Under the pieces are notes generated by a model. The model searched no databases, was not told where the DNA came from, and worked only from the letters and a program-made list of their open reading frames with translations. Shown here in pieces: positions 26,336 to 36,727 of a stretch of DNA of 64,000 nucleotides (position 1 is the stretch's first letter; every line of letters starts with the position of its first letter). The translations under genes were made by a program, and so were the position numbers. Source of the stretch: Sipunculus nudus (taxonomy: Eukaryota; Annelida; Sipuncula; Golfingiida; Sipunculidae); the NCBI GenBank assembly GCA_026874595.1, contig CM049307.1, positions 10,317,579 through 10,381,578 of the forward strand, given 5' to 3'.

Positions 26336-28843
26336 CTACACTCTCCCTAGCATGACCTGGTTGTCAGAGAAACCGGTTGAACTGTTCACCTTTGAGTGCA
26401 CAGCCATAGCTATCCTTGGAAGATCATGGTCCCAATCTTTAACATTCCCATCGTTCAGACAATGTATCATTTGGAGGAGTGTCCTATTTTGCCTTTCAAG
26501 CTGTTTGTTGGAGCTTGGGTGGTACGGTGTCGTCCTGGTACGGGCTATATCCAGCAACCTGCACAGAGATGAGAATATCTGTGATCCAAAATTGGTGCCC
26601 TGGTCAGTGTGCACATATTTAGGACATCCAAATGTGCTGACAAAATGCTCCAGGAACTTGGTGACGCTGGTTGAAGCCGATTGCTCTGGCACTGCAGCAC
26701 ACTCAACCAGCTTGAAGAACTGGTCAATCATCATAACCACGTATTTGTTTCCTGTCTGACTATCAGTGAAAGAGACTAACACATCTAAATGTACTCTCTC
26801 CATTGGATAACCAGTGTGACTAGGTCTTTTTGTGGCCTTCTTATTCTTGTGGCACAAGTCACACGTCTGGCAGTGTAACTTACAATCTTGACTCATCTGG
26901 TACCAAATGAAAGAACATTTCAGTCTTGTGAGCGATTCCTCAAAGCCAATGTGTGCTGCAGCTTTACTACCGTGGCAAATGCTCAAAACTTCTGCTTGCA
27001 GTGACCGAGAAACAACAAGGTATGCCCAAGAGCCATCTGTGTCCTCCCCTTTGTAGTGCAGTACCTGATCCTTCAGCAACAGCTGAGACTTGAGCGACCA
27101 TAGCCACTTAGTCGCCTGGCTGTTCAGAATGAAGTCTGCCTGCGTCAGCATTTCATTGTAGTCTTCAGATGACAACCATATTATCACTGAACTGATGATG
27201 TTGGGGACCTGTTCCTGTAACTCAGCAAGTTCAGTTGAAGGGTATTCCTGCACCGGATTGGATGGTGCTGCCTCCTTCTCTTGAGAACTTTCCTCACATT
27301 GCTGGACTGTCGTGGCAAGTACAATGTGCTTACCAGGCGAGGCAAACCAATCACCTGCACCACAAACTGCTGAGTCCCAACCCGGCGGCTTGGCTGCCTG
27401 AAACTGGGAATCTGGGCTGTCTGAGATGCAGGCATCGAGCTGCCTCATCCCCAATGGCAACACGTCGTCGACATCATTGTGGAAACTCTCCCACAGGTAA
27501 TGAGCCATGATGCAGTTCCGGCTACCTCTGCAAGGAAGGTGTTCCCCATCGCAGACAGCTTGATAACAATTGCACCTGTCCAATAGATCTTGCAAACGGG
27601 AAAGCGTACCTTCGCTCTGATGTATCACGCCTGGCCATTGCATAATTACAAACTTTGCCAGCTCCTCAATCCGTTTTGTTAACTGTTCCTTGATGTATCT
27701 TAATGGCACGAGCCAAGCTAGGCAATTATGATCTGTCCTGACAATGAACCTCCTTCCCAAAACGTAGTGACTGAAGTGCCGGCAGAATCTCATAATTGCA
27801 AGGAGCTCCTTCCGCATGGTGCAGTACCTCCTTTGTTCTGGTGTTAGGACTAAGCAGCCCAACACTTTTGTTTTCTCAACACTGGAGCCCCCTGTATCCG
27901 TCAGTGAAGCTGTTTGGACCGGGTAAGTGCTAAATGGTGGTTCGCTTACCCAGACCAGCAAGGCCAATTCCGAACAAGCCTCACCACCACCCTTGTTCCA
28001 ATCCCCATTGTTCTGATCTTGTGGGATAATTGTTTCTTCAATCTCTAAGGCAGTGCCAATACTGACCCCAGCTTCCAGTGTCACATGATGGTCAGAGTAG
28101 TTTATCAAACTGAGGAACCCGTCTTCTCTGGTGTAAGGGGTTGACCCAAGGAGTCCTTTTAAGTTTCTGCTGAGGGGTTCCATGATAAATTCAAGGCCAT
28201 TCATTGCACCTAGTACTGTCATCTTGATTCGAGAAACCGTGTTAGGCGGTATGATATGCCTTCTTCCAGTGGTCACCACATATACTGGGCACAGCTGTCC
28301 ATTGTAAGTTTGTTTGAGAGATGCTAGTACTGTTTTTTCTGGCATGAATTTAGTGTTGGTGGCAAAGTTCATGGAACACTTCTTGGCTATCAGGAATTCT
28401 ACGCGCAGCAGGTCTGTTATGTCCGCTACATACCACTGCCATTCATACTGCTTGTCCCCAAGTTTGAGTGTTCTGCCATCGACTTTGACATTTGGGATAA
28501 GACTAGCATCTTTTTCAATACTTTTCAGGTTTACTCGGTTTGTATTGATGAGTTCGCCGGCCGGTATCTGCTCAAACTGGTCTTTGCTCAAAATGGACAC
28601 CTGTGCGGCACTGTCAACTGTTGCATTTGCTCTTATTCCATTTAACTCAATGGGCACCACCAGTGATTGCCCTCTACCAAAAGTCCAATTTGCTTCAATG
28701 GTCACCAGGTCTTGATCTTTCTTTAATTGCCCGTAAACCCCAGGTGCAAGGCTGGGCTCGATTACATTTTCCTTTGCTTCCAGATGGCCATTTAAGGAGT
28801 CGGGTTGAGTCTTGGCCAGTGGACCCAACCCTTTGGCATTCAA
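26336..28843 (-). CDS. pol: Gypsy pol: protease, truncated RNase H and integrase, reverse transcriptase core absent
   Basis: This is an 835-codon open frame, in -1 register to gag and overlapping its end by about 33 nt. Aspartic protease: VDSAAQVSIL around residues 76-85, with DSA in place of the usual D-S/T-G. A PR-RT linker follows to about residue 280. The next recognisable motif is already RNase H: LTPEQRRYCTMRKELLA (333-349) and RTDH (369-372). The fingers and palm with the YxDD motif, normally some 250-300 residues, are absent without loss of frame. The first RNase H aspartate is probably gone too. Integrase is well preserved: zinc ligands H624, H631, C661 and C664, then D687, D747 and E783 with 35 residues between the last two. 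The frame ends early at 835, before the C-terminal domain. The TTG at 28843 is only the left edge; expression by frameshift from gag is inferred. Confidence 0.9.
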   Translation of the reverse strand: MNAKGLGPLAKTQPDSLNGHLEAKENVIEPSLAPGVYGQLKKDQDLVTIEANWTFGRGQSLVVPIELNGIRANATVDSAAQVSILSKDQFEQIPAGELINTNRVNLKSIEKDASLIPNVKVDGRTLKLGDKQYEWQWYVADITDLLRVEFLIAKKCSMNFATNTKFMPEKTVLASLKQTYNGQLCPVYVVTTGRRHIIPPNTVSRIKMTVLGAMNGLEFIMEPLSRNLKGLLGSTPYTREDGFLSLINYSDHHVTLEAGVSIGTALEIEETIIPQDQNNGDWNKGGGEACSELALLVWVSEPPFSTYPVQTASLTDTGGSSVEKTKVLGCLVLTPEQRRYCTMRKELLAIMRFCRHFSHYVLGRRFIVRTDHNCLAWLVPLRYIKEQLTKRIEELAKFVIMQWPGVIHQSEGTLSRLQDLLDRCNCYQAVCDGEHLPCRGSRNCIMAHYLWESFHNDVDDVLPLGMRQLDACISDSPDSQFQAAKPPGWDSAVCGAGDWFASPGKHIVLATTVQQCEESSQEKEAAPSNPVQEYPSTELAELQEQVPNIISSVIIWLSSEDYNEMLTQADFILNSQATKWLWSLKSQLLLKDQVLHYKGEDTDGSWAYLVVSRSLQAEVLSICHGSKAAAHIGFEESLTRLKCSFIWYQMSQDCKLHCQTCDLCHKNKKATKRPSHTGYPMERVHLDVLVSFTDSQTGNKYVVMMIDQFFKLVECAAVPEQSASTSVTKFLEHFVSTFGCPKYVHTDQGTNFGSQIFSSLCRLLDIARTRTTPYHPSSNKQLERQNRTLLQMIHCLNDGNVKDWDHDLPRIAMAVHSKVNSSTGFSDNQVMLGRV

Positions 28844-30822
28844 ACCCTGGGGGTTTCCTGGCCTGTCTGTGATTTACTCAGGCGATCTTGTTTGAAATGG
28901 CCCTTTTGGTGGCATTTAAAGCAAACTGTTTCTTCAGGTCTCTGGGGTGAACGACTGTAACTTGGTGACCTAGATCTGGACCTTGATGGTTCCATCAGCG
29001 TTTGGAGCATAGATTCTAAACGGCTCATCCTTTCATTGAATTGCTCGTTCATTTTTTCCATTCGTTCGTTCATTCTCATCTCAAATCCAGAACTGCCTGT
29101 TGATTCACTGAGTCTAGCAGACTCAAAGTTGGGAGCATCCCTAACACTCGTGGCTCTGACTGAATGGCTGGTCTCCTCCTCCGAGTCTGGATGACTGTGG
29201 AAACTTACCCTGCGGACTGGCAGTGATGACTTGCCATAAATTGCCTTATAGTTGTTTGCAGCATCTTTGACATATTGCACCTCTTTGTGCACCTTTGTTG
29301 GGTTCCTGCACATAGCTGTGGCTGCTGCCTTTTTATCAAGGCAACCTTTCAAGAAGTACTCGACCGCTAACTGCTCCACAGTGGATTCTTTTGCTCCAGG
29401 GAAGCCGTTCATGACTTGAAATAGGACCTTCTGGCCAAACTCCTCTAACGTTTGTCTTTCCTCCTGTTTCAAATACTGTAACTCCCTACGAACAGTGATG
29501 GGCGCCTCACTAATTCCAAAACGCTGACTTAGCTTGCGGGTCAAGGTTCGGTAGTCTGATTCCAGCCTAAGTTCCCTCACATAGTCTAGTGCTTTACCAG
29601 AAAGGCAGTCTAGAAGGCGTTCTGCACGTTTACGACTGGACCATCCATACCGTTCTGCGTACCTACTGAACTGGTAAATAAAGCTGTCCCATTTGGTGTT
29701 CTCGCCGCCAGAGAAGGTTATTAACTTTGGTGCCTGGGGGCTGCCAGAGCGACCTGTGTGGGCCCTGTGATGACCACCATGTCTCTCCTCTGAGCTATCG
29801 GAGCTGGAGCTATGATGGCGGTGCTTAATGTGTTTTCTCTTCAGACATCTGTACTCACGATCACTTGAGCTATCTGAACTTTCTGAAGTGCTTGAGTATC
29901 CATGATCCCTCCGTCGTCTTCCTGATTGTTTGGGACCCCTAGGCCTGTGATCCTCTACGGGGAGATATTCCACATGATGCCTTGGTATTTGCTCCCTAGA
30001 TTGCCCCATCCTTGAGTGTCTCATGGTTTCGTGACTATATCTCATCACCCAGGAAGCTGGTTCCCTGTCTCGAACATGCAGATTGTCCCTGTCTGGTCTC
30101 CGTTGCACCTGAGATGGGGGCACATCATAGCAATGGTGATATGGGTCTTGATCACGACAAGGGCCTGCATCCAGATATTGGCTTGGGTCACGGTGTCTTG
30201 TTGCTGAGCGACTTGTGACTAATGCCAATCTTGACCTCCTATGAGGAGGTCCACGATGTGGAGATTGGCTGGGGACATCATGGATAGTGAGATGGTTACC
30301 CTCCTTGTCTGAGTGGCATGAGTAGCCCATTGTTGAATTAGAGTCCACCTGTCGACGTCAGTTGGGTGCACTTAAAGCCAATATGTCTGATGATGGCATC
30401 GTATCGGCTATATCCTGTATGGTGTTTGAGGTACTATCAGAGCCTCTGGTTTTACCGCTGTTTTTTGTAGCATTTCCCCCATACACTCCTTGTTTGGGAT
30501 GGGCTCGTAACAGCTGGCCGATTTTGGGATCACTATGGGCTATCCCACTTTTTTCCACATTTGCTGGAGCACTGTCTTCCTCTTCCACGTCAGAACCTCG
30601 TTCTATATTCGAGAAATGCAGTCTCCCGTCTTGAACGAGCTGGAGCCATGTTGCAGCCAAGACTCCAGTCACACCTTCTAGATCATCTGGACCAAAATCT
30701 GGGTTTTCATCTCGTAACAGGATGATCTCTTTGGCGGAGTCTTTAGTAAGTATATCAGGCAGATGTTCAGCCATCTGTCTGGCTGACGCCTTACAAACAT
30801 CTAACTGCTTATGACTAGCCAT
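28840..30822 (-). pseudogene. gag: Gypsy gag interrupted by one in-frame TGA
   Basis: The most likely start is the ATG at 30822-30820 (MASHKQL), with A at -3 and G at +4. The frame runs 154 codons to a TGA at 30360-30358. It then continues in the same frame for 505 codons to the stop at 28840. The first part is an acidic, low-complexity N-terminus. The second has an Arg/His/Ser-rich region, then a retrotransposon gag core (from ITFSGGENTKWDSFIYQF, near 29725, to about 29235), an RSRSRSPSYSRSP stretch and a zinc knuckle near 28925. The knuckle reads CFKCHQKGHFKQDR: C-x2-C-x4-H is kept, but the final Cys is Arg. The TGA is either a nonsense mutation or a programmed readthrough site (UGA followed by C). 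Confidence 0.85.
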
Positions 30823-33099
30823 TCTATAACAATAAGTGAATACAATGTTCAGGCTATAGCAATCACTCCTGCTTCCTTCCTTCACTCGCCCCCTTTATTT
30901 TTTAATGCAAGGTGAAGAAAGTTAACAAAGGGCAGGGCTTACTAGAAACTGTAAATAACTGATTTAATAAGCAAAATATGAAACTGAAATGATATAAGGT
31001 TAGTAGCTTAATGAGCTGGGACAGGTGAAGTTTTCAGCTGTACCAACTGTTCACACATATATGTGACATATACAAAAGATATGTAACTGATAAGCTTAAG
31101 CACCAAGCCATATGAACAATGAGATTATATACGGTAATGACATGAGCACAGTATAGATATAACAGACAGAGATGACTTAAAAATAAACAAATAAATGCAG
31201 GCTCCAAGTTTAATGAAAGAAACAACTTCAGCACAAAACTGCAAAAAATTAATATACTGAAGGGCTAAGGTGATTAGTCTATTAGTCAAAATGACTTCAG
31301 GTGAGCCCTATGTATTAGATACTTCCAAAAAAATAGTGCCAAAATAAGTGACCTACACTAAAAAGGCCAAGGGGCACAATAAATATATCAGTATGTTTGA
31401 GTATGGCTCAGTGAGCAGCTCATTGACAGCGAGGGAATCTTTAATGTAGTACAAACTACAAAGACACTGCAAGCTCCTAAAATAATGTCAATAGAAATGT
31501 GCTTAGTAATCAAGGTAGTAAGTCAATCACTTAGTTACAGCAACTGGCAACTCTCAATGATAAGTGTAGTAAGTTTATAACTGAAAGTAATGAAAACTGG
31601 TAGGAAAATACCTTGATGCTTAAGTCATGAGACAATGCTGTTCTATTATATTATTACTGTTACTTGTTTTTCTGGATTAGTTGTGACAAGGTGTGGTGTA
31701 GCAAGGGCGCAGTAATAAACACAGCTTAAATATAGACTATGAGCTGCACAGACTCACTAGTTTAAAGTCTGAGCAACTTGCTTAAATATAAAGCACTTAC
31801 AAGTGTAGCTACTTACAGTGAGGTCTGGTCACTGTGTGTAAATGGCAGTGAATGGACCACTGACAGTCAATGTGTATTGCACTGCAAGTATATGTCAGTG
31901 CAGATATCACTAACAATGAAAGCCAAATGCAGTGAATGATTTTCACTGCAAGTATATGTCAGTGCAGATATCATTGACAGTGAAAGCCAAATGCAGTGAA
32001 TGATTTTCACTGCAAGTATATGTCAGTGCAAATATCACTGACAGTGAAAGCCAAATGCAGTGAATGATTTTCACTGCAAGTATAGGTCAGTGCAGATATC
32101 ACTGGCAATGAAAGCCAAATGCAGTGAATGATTTTCACTGCAAGTATATGTCAGTGCAAATATCACTGACAGTGAAAGCCAAATGCAGTGAATGATTTTC
32201 ACTGCAAGAATATGTCAGTGCAAATATCACTGACAGTGAAAGCCAAATGCAGTGAATGATTTTCACTGCAAGTATAGGTCAGTGCAGATATCACTGGCAA
32301 TGAAAGCCAAATGCAGTGAATGATTTTCACTGCAAGTATATGTCAGTGCAAATATCACTGACAGTGAAAGCCAAATGCAGTGAATGATTTTCACTGCAAG
32401 TATATGTCAGTGCAAATATCACTGACAGTGAAAGCCAAATGCAGGTCATTATTTTCACTGCAAGTATATGTCAGTGCAGATATCACTGACAGTGAAAGCC
32501 AAATGCAGTGAATGATTTTGTCACTGCAAGTGTCAGTGTAAATATCACAGTGACAGTATGAACAAACTGCAAATTGGTTCAATGAAATTTTTGGTGTCAG
32601 TGATTAGCTGTCACTGAATGCAAAAAAAACTTGTTTTACAGCAGATGTCCTGGCAGAATACTGGCTATTAGCAAGATAATAGGTAGAATTGACAAAAGAG
32701 GGAGTAATTTTAATAAAGTAATTAAATTTTGCTGAAGGAGTGAATTTTGAAAACTATTTAAATTGTTGGGAACAGGTAGGTTTGATCCAAGAAAGACCTA
32801 TTGTTCATTCACGTGTGCCGCTCCCTCTGATCACGTGATCAGCAGGCAATCTGTTTACTTCAGGTTTAACAAGGCACAGTAATAAATTAAAAAGGAATAC
32901 TGAGTGGCCGAAAGAAAGGTTATATCTAGATATTGTGTGAAGAAGTTATAGGTCGCTTGGACATGAAATTCTGCCTGTACAACGGCTGCAGTGCATGCAC
33001 AGCTGAAAACGCAACCAATACGGTGCGGACAAGGCGGGCGACAATCGAGGTATTGGCGGGGGGCCCGCTTCAATTTTGTCAAAATTTGACAAAAATATT
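30823..33099 (-). other. untranslated leader of the Gypsy element
   Basis: About 2.2 kb lies between the PBS region and gag. No coding frame was recognised. It is AT-rich except for a GC-rich block next to the PBS (about 32980-33070), and it contains the 64-bp tandem array. This is long for a Gypsy leader. Confidence 0.75.
31880..32521. repeat. 64-bp tandem array with hairpins in the retrotransposon leader, 10 units
   Basis: Units starting CACTGCAAGTAT recur at 31880, 31944, 32008, 32072, 32136, 32200, 32264, 32328, 32392 and 32456, exactly 64 bp apart. At each junction TGCAGTGAA and TTCACTGCA flank a 5-base loop (TGATT), a perfect 9-bp inverted repeat. Eight are perfect, one is disrupted (32440) and one has an extra base (32504). 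Most units also hold the palindrome TCACTGACAGTGA. Similar CACTG/CAGTG words continue for about 60 bp on either side. Confidence 0.95.
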
Positions 33100-33100
33100 T

Positions 33101-33113
33101 ATCTTCGTCGCCA
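33101..33113 (-). other. candidate primer binding site
   Basis: On the minus strand TGGCGACGAAGAT begins two bases inside the 5' LTR. The initial TGG pairs with a tRNA CCA end, as expected of a PBS. The tRNA is not identified; a TGGCGAC start has been linked to tRNA-Arg in some Gypsy elements, which is only a suggestion here. Confidence 0.6.
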
Positions 33114-33115
33114 AA

Positions 33116-33351
33116 TGTAAACTTCAGCGTGAAGCTCACACCAAAATAAAGGTGACAACTCACCCTCAGTCACGTGTCACCAGGTCAGTAGCTTGAAATC
33201 CGTCGTTAAAGACTTGACCGCACTTGGCTAGCGTACTGACTCAGAAACTGGGCAGGTGACCTCTCCTTTTCGCGGTTTCCATCCCGGCCCTTGGTAAGGT
33301 CGCTGGCAGGTCGGCCTGGCTGCAGTTCGGCGCGAGTGCATTCCTCTTACA
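33116..33351 (-). repeat. 5' LTR of the Gypsy element
   Basis: A 236-bp LTR with TGTAA and TTACA ends. It retains CG dinucleotides at most sites where the 3' LTR has TG or CA. No clear TATA box was recognised. Confidence 0.95.
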
Positions 33352-34473
33352 CTTGGTTCACATATACATTCATGCACATCTTTCACAAAGCAATGTCTTT
33401 TAACTATCAGTACATAAAATATCAGGTCTTGATACATTGATTATCATCTGTTGATTATTATTTTAAAATAGTGCTCATACTATGTTATAGATAAAGTGAC
33501 TTCTGATCACATCAAGTATTGATCCACTTGAGTACAGGTTGAAAAGACAGTACATGTATTTAAAGCCACACTTGACTCGGGGGGGGGGGGGGGGGGGGAC
33601 TGTGTAAAGGCTGTCATGTAGGACAGGCTTGGAATACGGACTTCAATTCATCTTATCAGGTTAATGCACCTACACAGGTGTAAATAAGTGATTTATCTAG
33701 TCAACACAGCTAGCAAAGTGGGCTCTGTGATCTCAGCACTCAAGAATTTAACTGAATTTATGAGTTGAAAAAAGTGGGGTATTAAGGTAAGTTTTTATGT
33801 TCTTACACATGCAGAGTATATGGTAATTGAACATATGTCACCTGAAGAAAGGTAAGCTTGTGTTGTTACATGGCAGGTCACTTAAAGTAAAACCACCGGC
33901 ATACAAGCAATAATGAATTGCTATCAACTGGGAAAGACACATTATGTGGATATTTTAACTTTGTTGGATTAATGGTGATAACTGTAACATATCAGTCAGA
34001 GTATGCTTGAATTGTAATAGCTTGAAATGATGTAGACACCTTGTTAAATAAGTCTGTCCAGGTAATAACTGGTATAAATCCTTTTAAAGTGTATTCCACC
34101 AGACTTGTATACCTCTTATATTAATATAACTTTCCACATGTTAACTTTATGGATACCATATATTCAAAAAGTTGAGTTGTGCCATATAATAATAATTATA
34201 ATGTTGTGTTAATTATGATGCCTTACTAAGTAACAACTATTGCAATAGCATTTTAAATTGTGATAGCATTAATATTTATGGTAAAACACAGGAACAATTG
34301 ATATATGTGTACATTTTAATGGCACTACCTGTAGGTTATTATAAAAATAGCTTAAATAATTCTCACAACAACTTGTGCTGAATTAACTTTCATAATACAG
34401 TCTCTAAATATGATACTCTTACCTTGCAATAATTAAGAATGTTTTGCACTAATTATAATTTTCCTCTTTCCAG
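33352..34473. other. anonymous AT-rich sequence, no gene supported
   Basis: It contains a poly-G run of about 20 at 33579-33598. Nothing else could be supported. Confidence 0.5.
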
Positions 34474-34902
34474 GAATAAGTGCAGAGTGTAAGAAGACTA
34501 TTCTGGTCAGTTCCGAAGAAAATTTTGCGTTCAATAGACAGAAGAAGCAAGGAAAGTGGGCTTGTTAGTTTTACCAGGACGCGATAACAAGCACACTTTT
34601 TGGAAGAAACAGGCTGTTAAGAAACCCTGCCCAGGAAGCACTGAGTCGGCGCTATGGTTGTCATGGTTTTGTAGTTGAGTGGCTATGTTTTGTACTGATT
34701 GAGCTCCGGAGATACACAGAGCTGATTCGGAGTCTGAGCCAGCATTAAGTATACTGTGTGGAGGCTGACAAGTAGTCGTTTGTGGAGAGTTTGGTGATGT
34801 TGTGTCGTTACAAGCTCTGTCAGCTGTCATTTACCTAGGAGTGTTTTACCATCAGTCAAGTACAGGCTGCTGAACCTGGTGGCTAAAAAATATCAAACAA
34901 CG
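34474..34902 (+). other. candidate non-coding 5' leader exon
   Basis: A pyrimidine-rich acceptor TTTTCCTCTTTCCAG ends at 34473, and a strong donor CG|GTAAGT follows 34902. The 429-bp interval is richer in G and C than its surroundings and has no plus-strand open frame, which suits a 5' untranslated exon. It lies 6.6 kb upstream of the signal-peptide exon at 41511. The link to that gene is conjecture. Confidence 0.35.
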
Positions 34903-35029
34903 GTAAGTAATAACACAGGTTTGAAGGAAAACAAGCAAAAACAGACAACTATATATCAGAATAAGCAAATATAGACAGACTAGCCACACAACTATGGATA
35001 GGAAAAAGCAAATAAACACTTGTAAACCA

Positions 35030-35480
35030 CACTGCTGTACATAAAATAAGATAAACCTTATAAAAATAAGAAAATAAAGACAGGCAAACTGTACTCCTTT
35101 AGATAAAATATACAAATAAAGACAGGTAAACCACACAGCTTTATAGATAAAAATAGACAAATAAAAGACTTGTAAACCACACAGCTATATAGATAAAAAT
35201 AGATAAATTAAAAACTTGTAAACCACACAGCTGTATAGATGAAAATAAACAAATAATGGCTTTTTAACCACACAGCTGTATAGATAAAAACAGACTAATA
35301 ATAAACTTGTAAACCACACAGCTGTATAGATAAAAATAGACAAATAAAAGACTTGTAAACCACACAGCTATATAGATAAAAATAGATAAATTAAAACTTG
35401 TAAACCACACAGCTGTATAGATAAAAATAGACAAATAATAAACTTGTAAACCACACAGCTGTATAGATGAAAAACAGGAA
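35030..35480. repeat. ~46-bp minisatellite, about 9-10 units
   Basis: TAAACCACACAGCT followed by a TATAGATAAAAATAGA-like segment repeats about every 45-48 bp (for example 35127, 35172, 35219, 35310, 35355, 35401, 35447). Units upstream of 35127 are more degenerate. Minus-strand open frames here repeat with the DNA. Confidence 0.88.
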
Positions 35481-36727
35481 AATAACAGGTACACCTTTGC
35501 TGTATAGGGCAAAATAGGCAAAATATGGGGGGAAATGGAAACACCACACTCAAAAGAAAGTTTTTATTGACAAATGTAACATATCCCATGCTTCTGATGG
35601 GTTTGGATTATGATAAACAAATTAGATTGATGTGCAGTTTATCAACAAGGTTTCATCAGTCATGTTTGTATACAGGCTGAGTACAAACAGGTATACATAT
35701 TCTAGCAAACTCATTATTCAATATCTGAACTAACCCATACTCTGTGATACAGAATAATAAATCAAACACACCTTTTATTATACTGCAGGGGGAAAATGAT
35801 GATAACAGATGTTTATATAGATGTCATTGCACTGGATATGACCGCAGAACACTGCATTATTTATGACTGCAGGTGTTTATTTCATCACCAGTTACGTATG
35901 TTTTACCCATAGAATAATAAAGGGTGATAAATTATACCATTTGGATCAGCGGATATATGGAATACATTGCGTATATAACAGCAAATCAATTTAATTATTA
36001 ATAAGTGTGTCAAACCTTTGATATCAAGAGTACTTCACATGGTAATTATTTGCTTGAATTATTCATGTTTGATTATATATTAAGAACCTGATATGAACGT
36101 GCCAATAAATTATGTTGCTCAGTGACAATGCTGTTTTTTAACAAAATTCTTTTAAAATGAAAACCTTCAGCTGCTTGATTTCCATCAAGCTTTGCTCATT
36201 AATCAAAATTTTTATCTAAATTCATTATCCTTGACAAAAATCTCATCAAAGTGATGCCAATTATTCATTCACAGATACAGCCCCCCCCCCCCCCCAAAAA
36301 AAAAATATTGTTCTTTTCAATAAATCTACTGACCAGTGCCTATATATGAGTAGGAGTGTGTGTGATATATTTTGTCATTTATGGAACTGAAGTGTTAAAT
36401 GACATAATTTAGTAAAAAATAAAAAATGCTAAATAATAGTTACATAACTAAAATAAGTCCTATCTTCACGAATTTTTTTTCAGAACCACATATCAGTTTT
36501 AGTATTACTTCACGTTGTACTTCCTGCACTCAGAATATGGACAGGTGTTGACGGTGGGGGCGGGGGTTCAATAAATGATGAAAGTATTGAGAGAGTTAAT
36601 AATTGGTTATATCTCAGCAAGTTTGTGCCTGCATCTGTTATTATCATGGAACAGGATCCTTGATTAGCATTATTCTAGCACAACTGTCTGTCAGTGTTGT
36701 CTGCTGTTGCCATGGTACCTGGCTGTT
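35481..36727. other. anonymous AT-rich sequence, no gene supported
   Basis: A poly-C/poly-A junction lies at about 36280-36305. Nothing else could be supported. Confidence 0.5.

Larger units (their letters stand above)
24732..33351 (-). mobile_element. Ty3/Gypsy LTR retrotransposon lacking a reverse transcriptase core
   Basis: This is an 8.6-kb minus-strand element bounded by two 236-bp LTRs. Reading leftward from the 5' LTR (33116-33351) come a PBS-like site, a 2.2-kb untranslated leader with a 64-bp tandem array, gag (broken by one TGA), pol, a 0.6-kb 3' untranslated region, a polypurine tract and the 3' LTR (24732-24967). The order protease, RNase H, integrase with a GPY/F-type C-terminus defines Ty3/Gypsy. 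No env frame is present. The LTRs differ at about 8 of 236 positions by hand alignment. The flanks (ATTG and CTTG) are not a perfect target duplication. The missing reverse transcriptase and several lesions make this copy non-autonomous. Confidence 0.95.

Noticed and set aside
28825-28860. Canonical -1 slippery heptamer at the gag-pol overlap
   Set aside because: GGGTTTG is present, but it is not in the register needed for a -1 slip from the gag frame. The frameshift mechanism is left open.
26172-30634. Plus-strand frames opposite gag and pol
   Set aside because: The minus-strand frames carry the protease, RNase H, integrase and gag motifs. The opposite frames are shadows.
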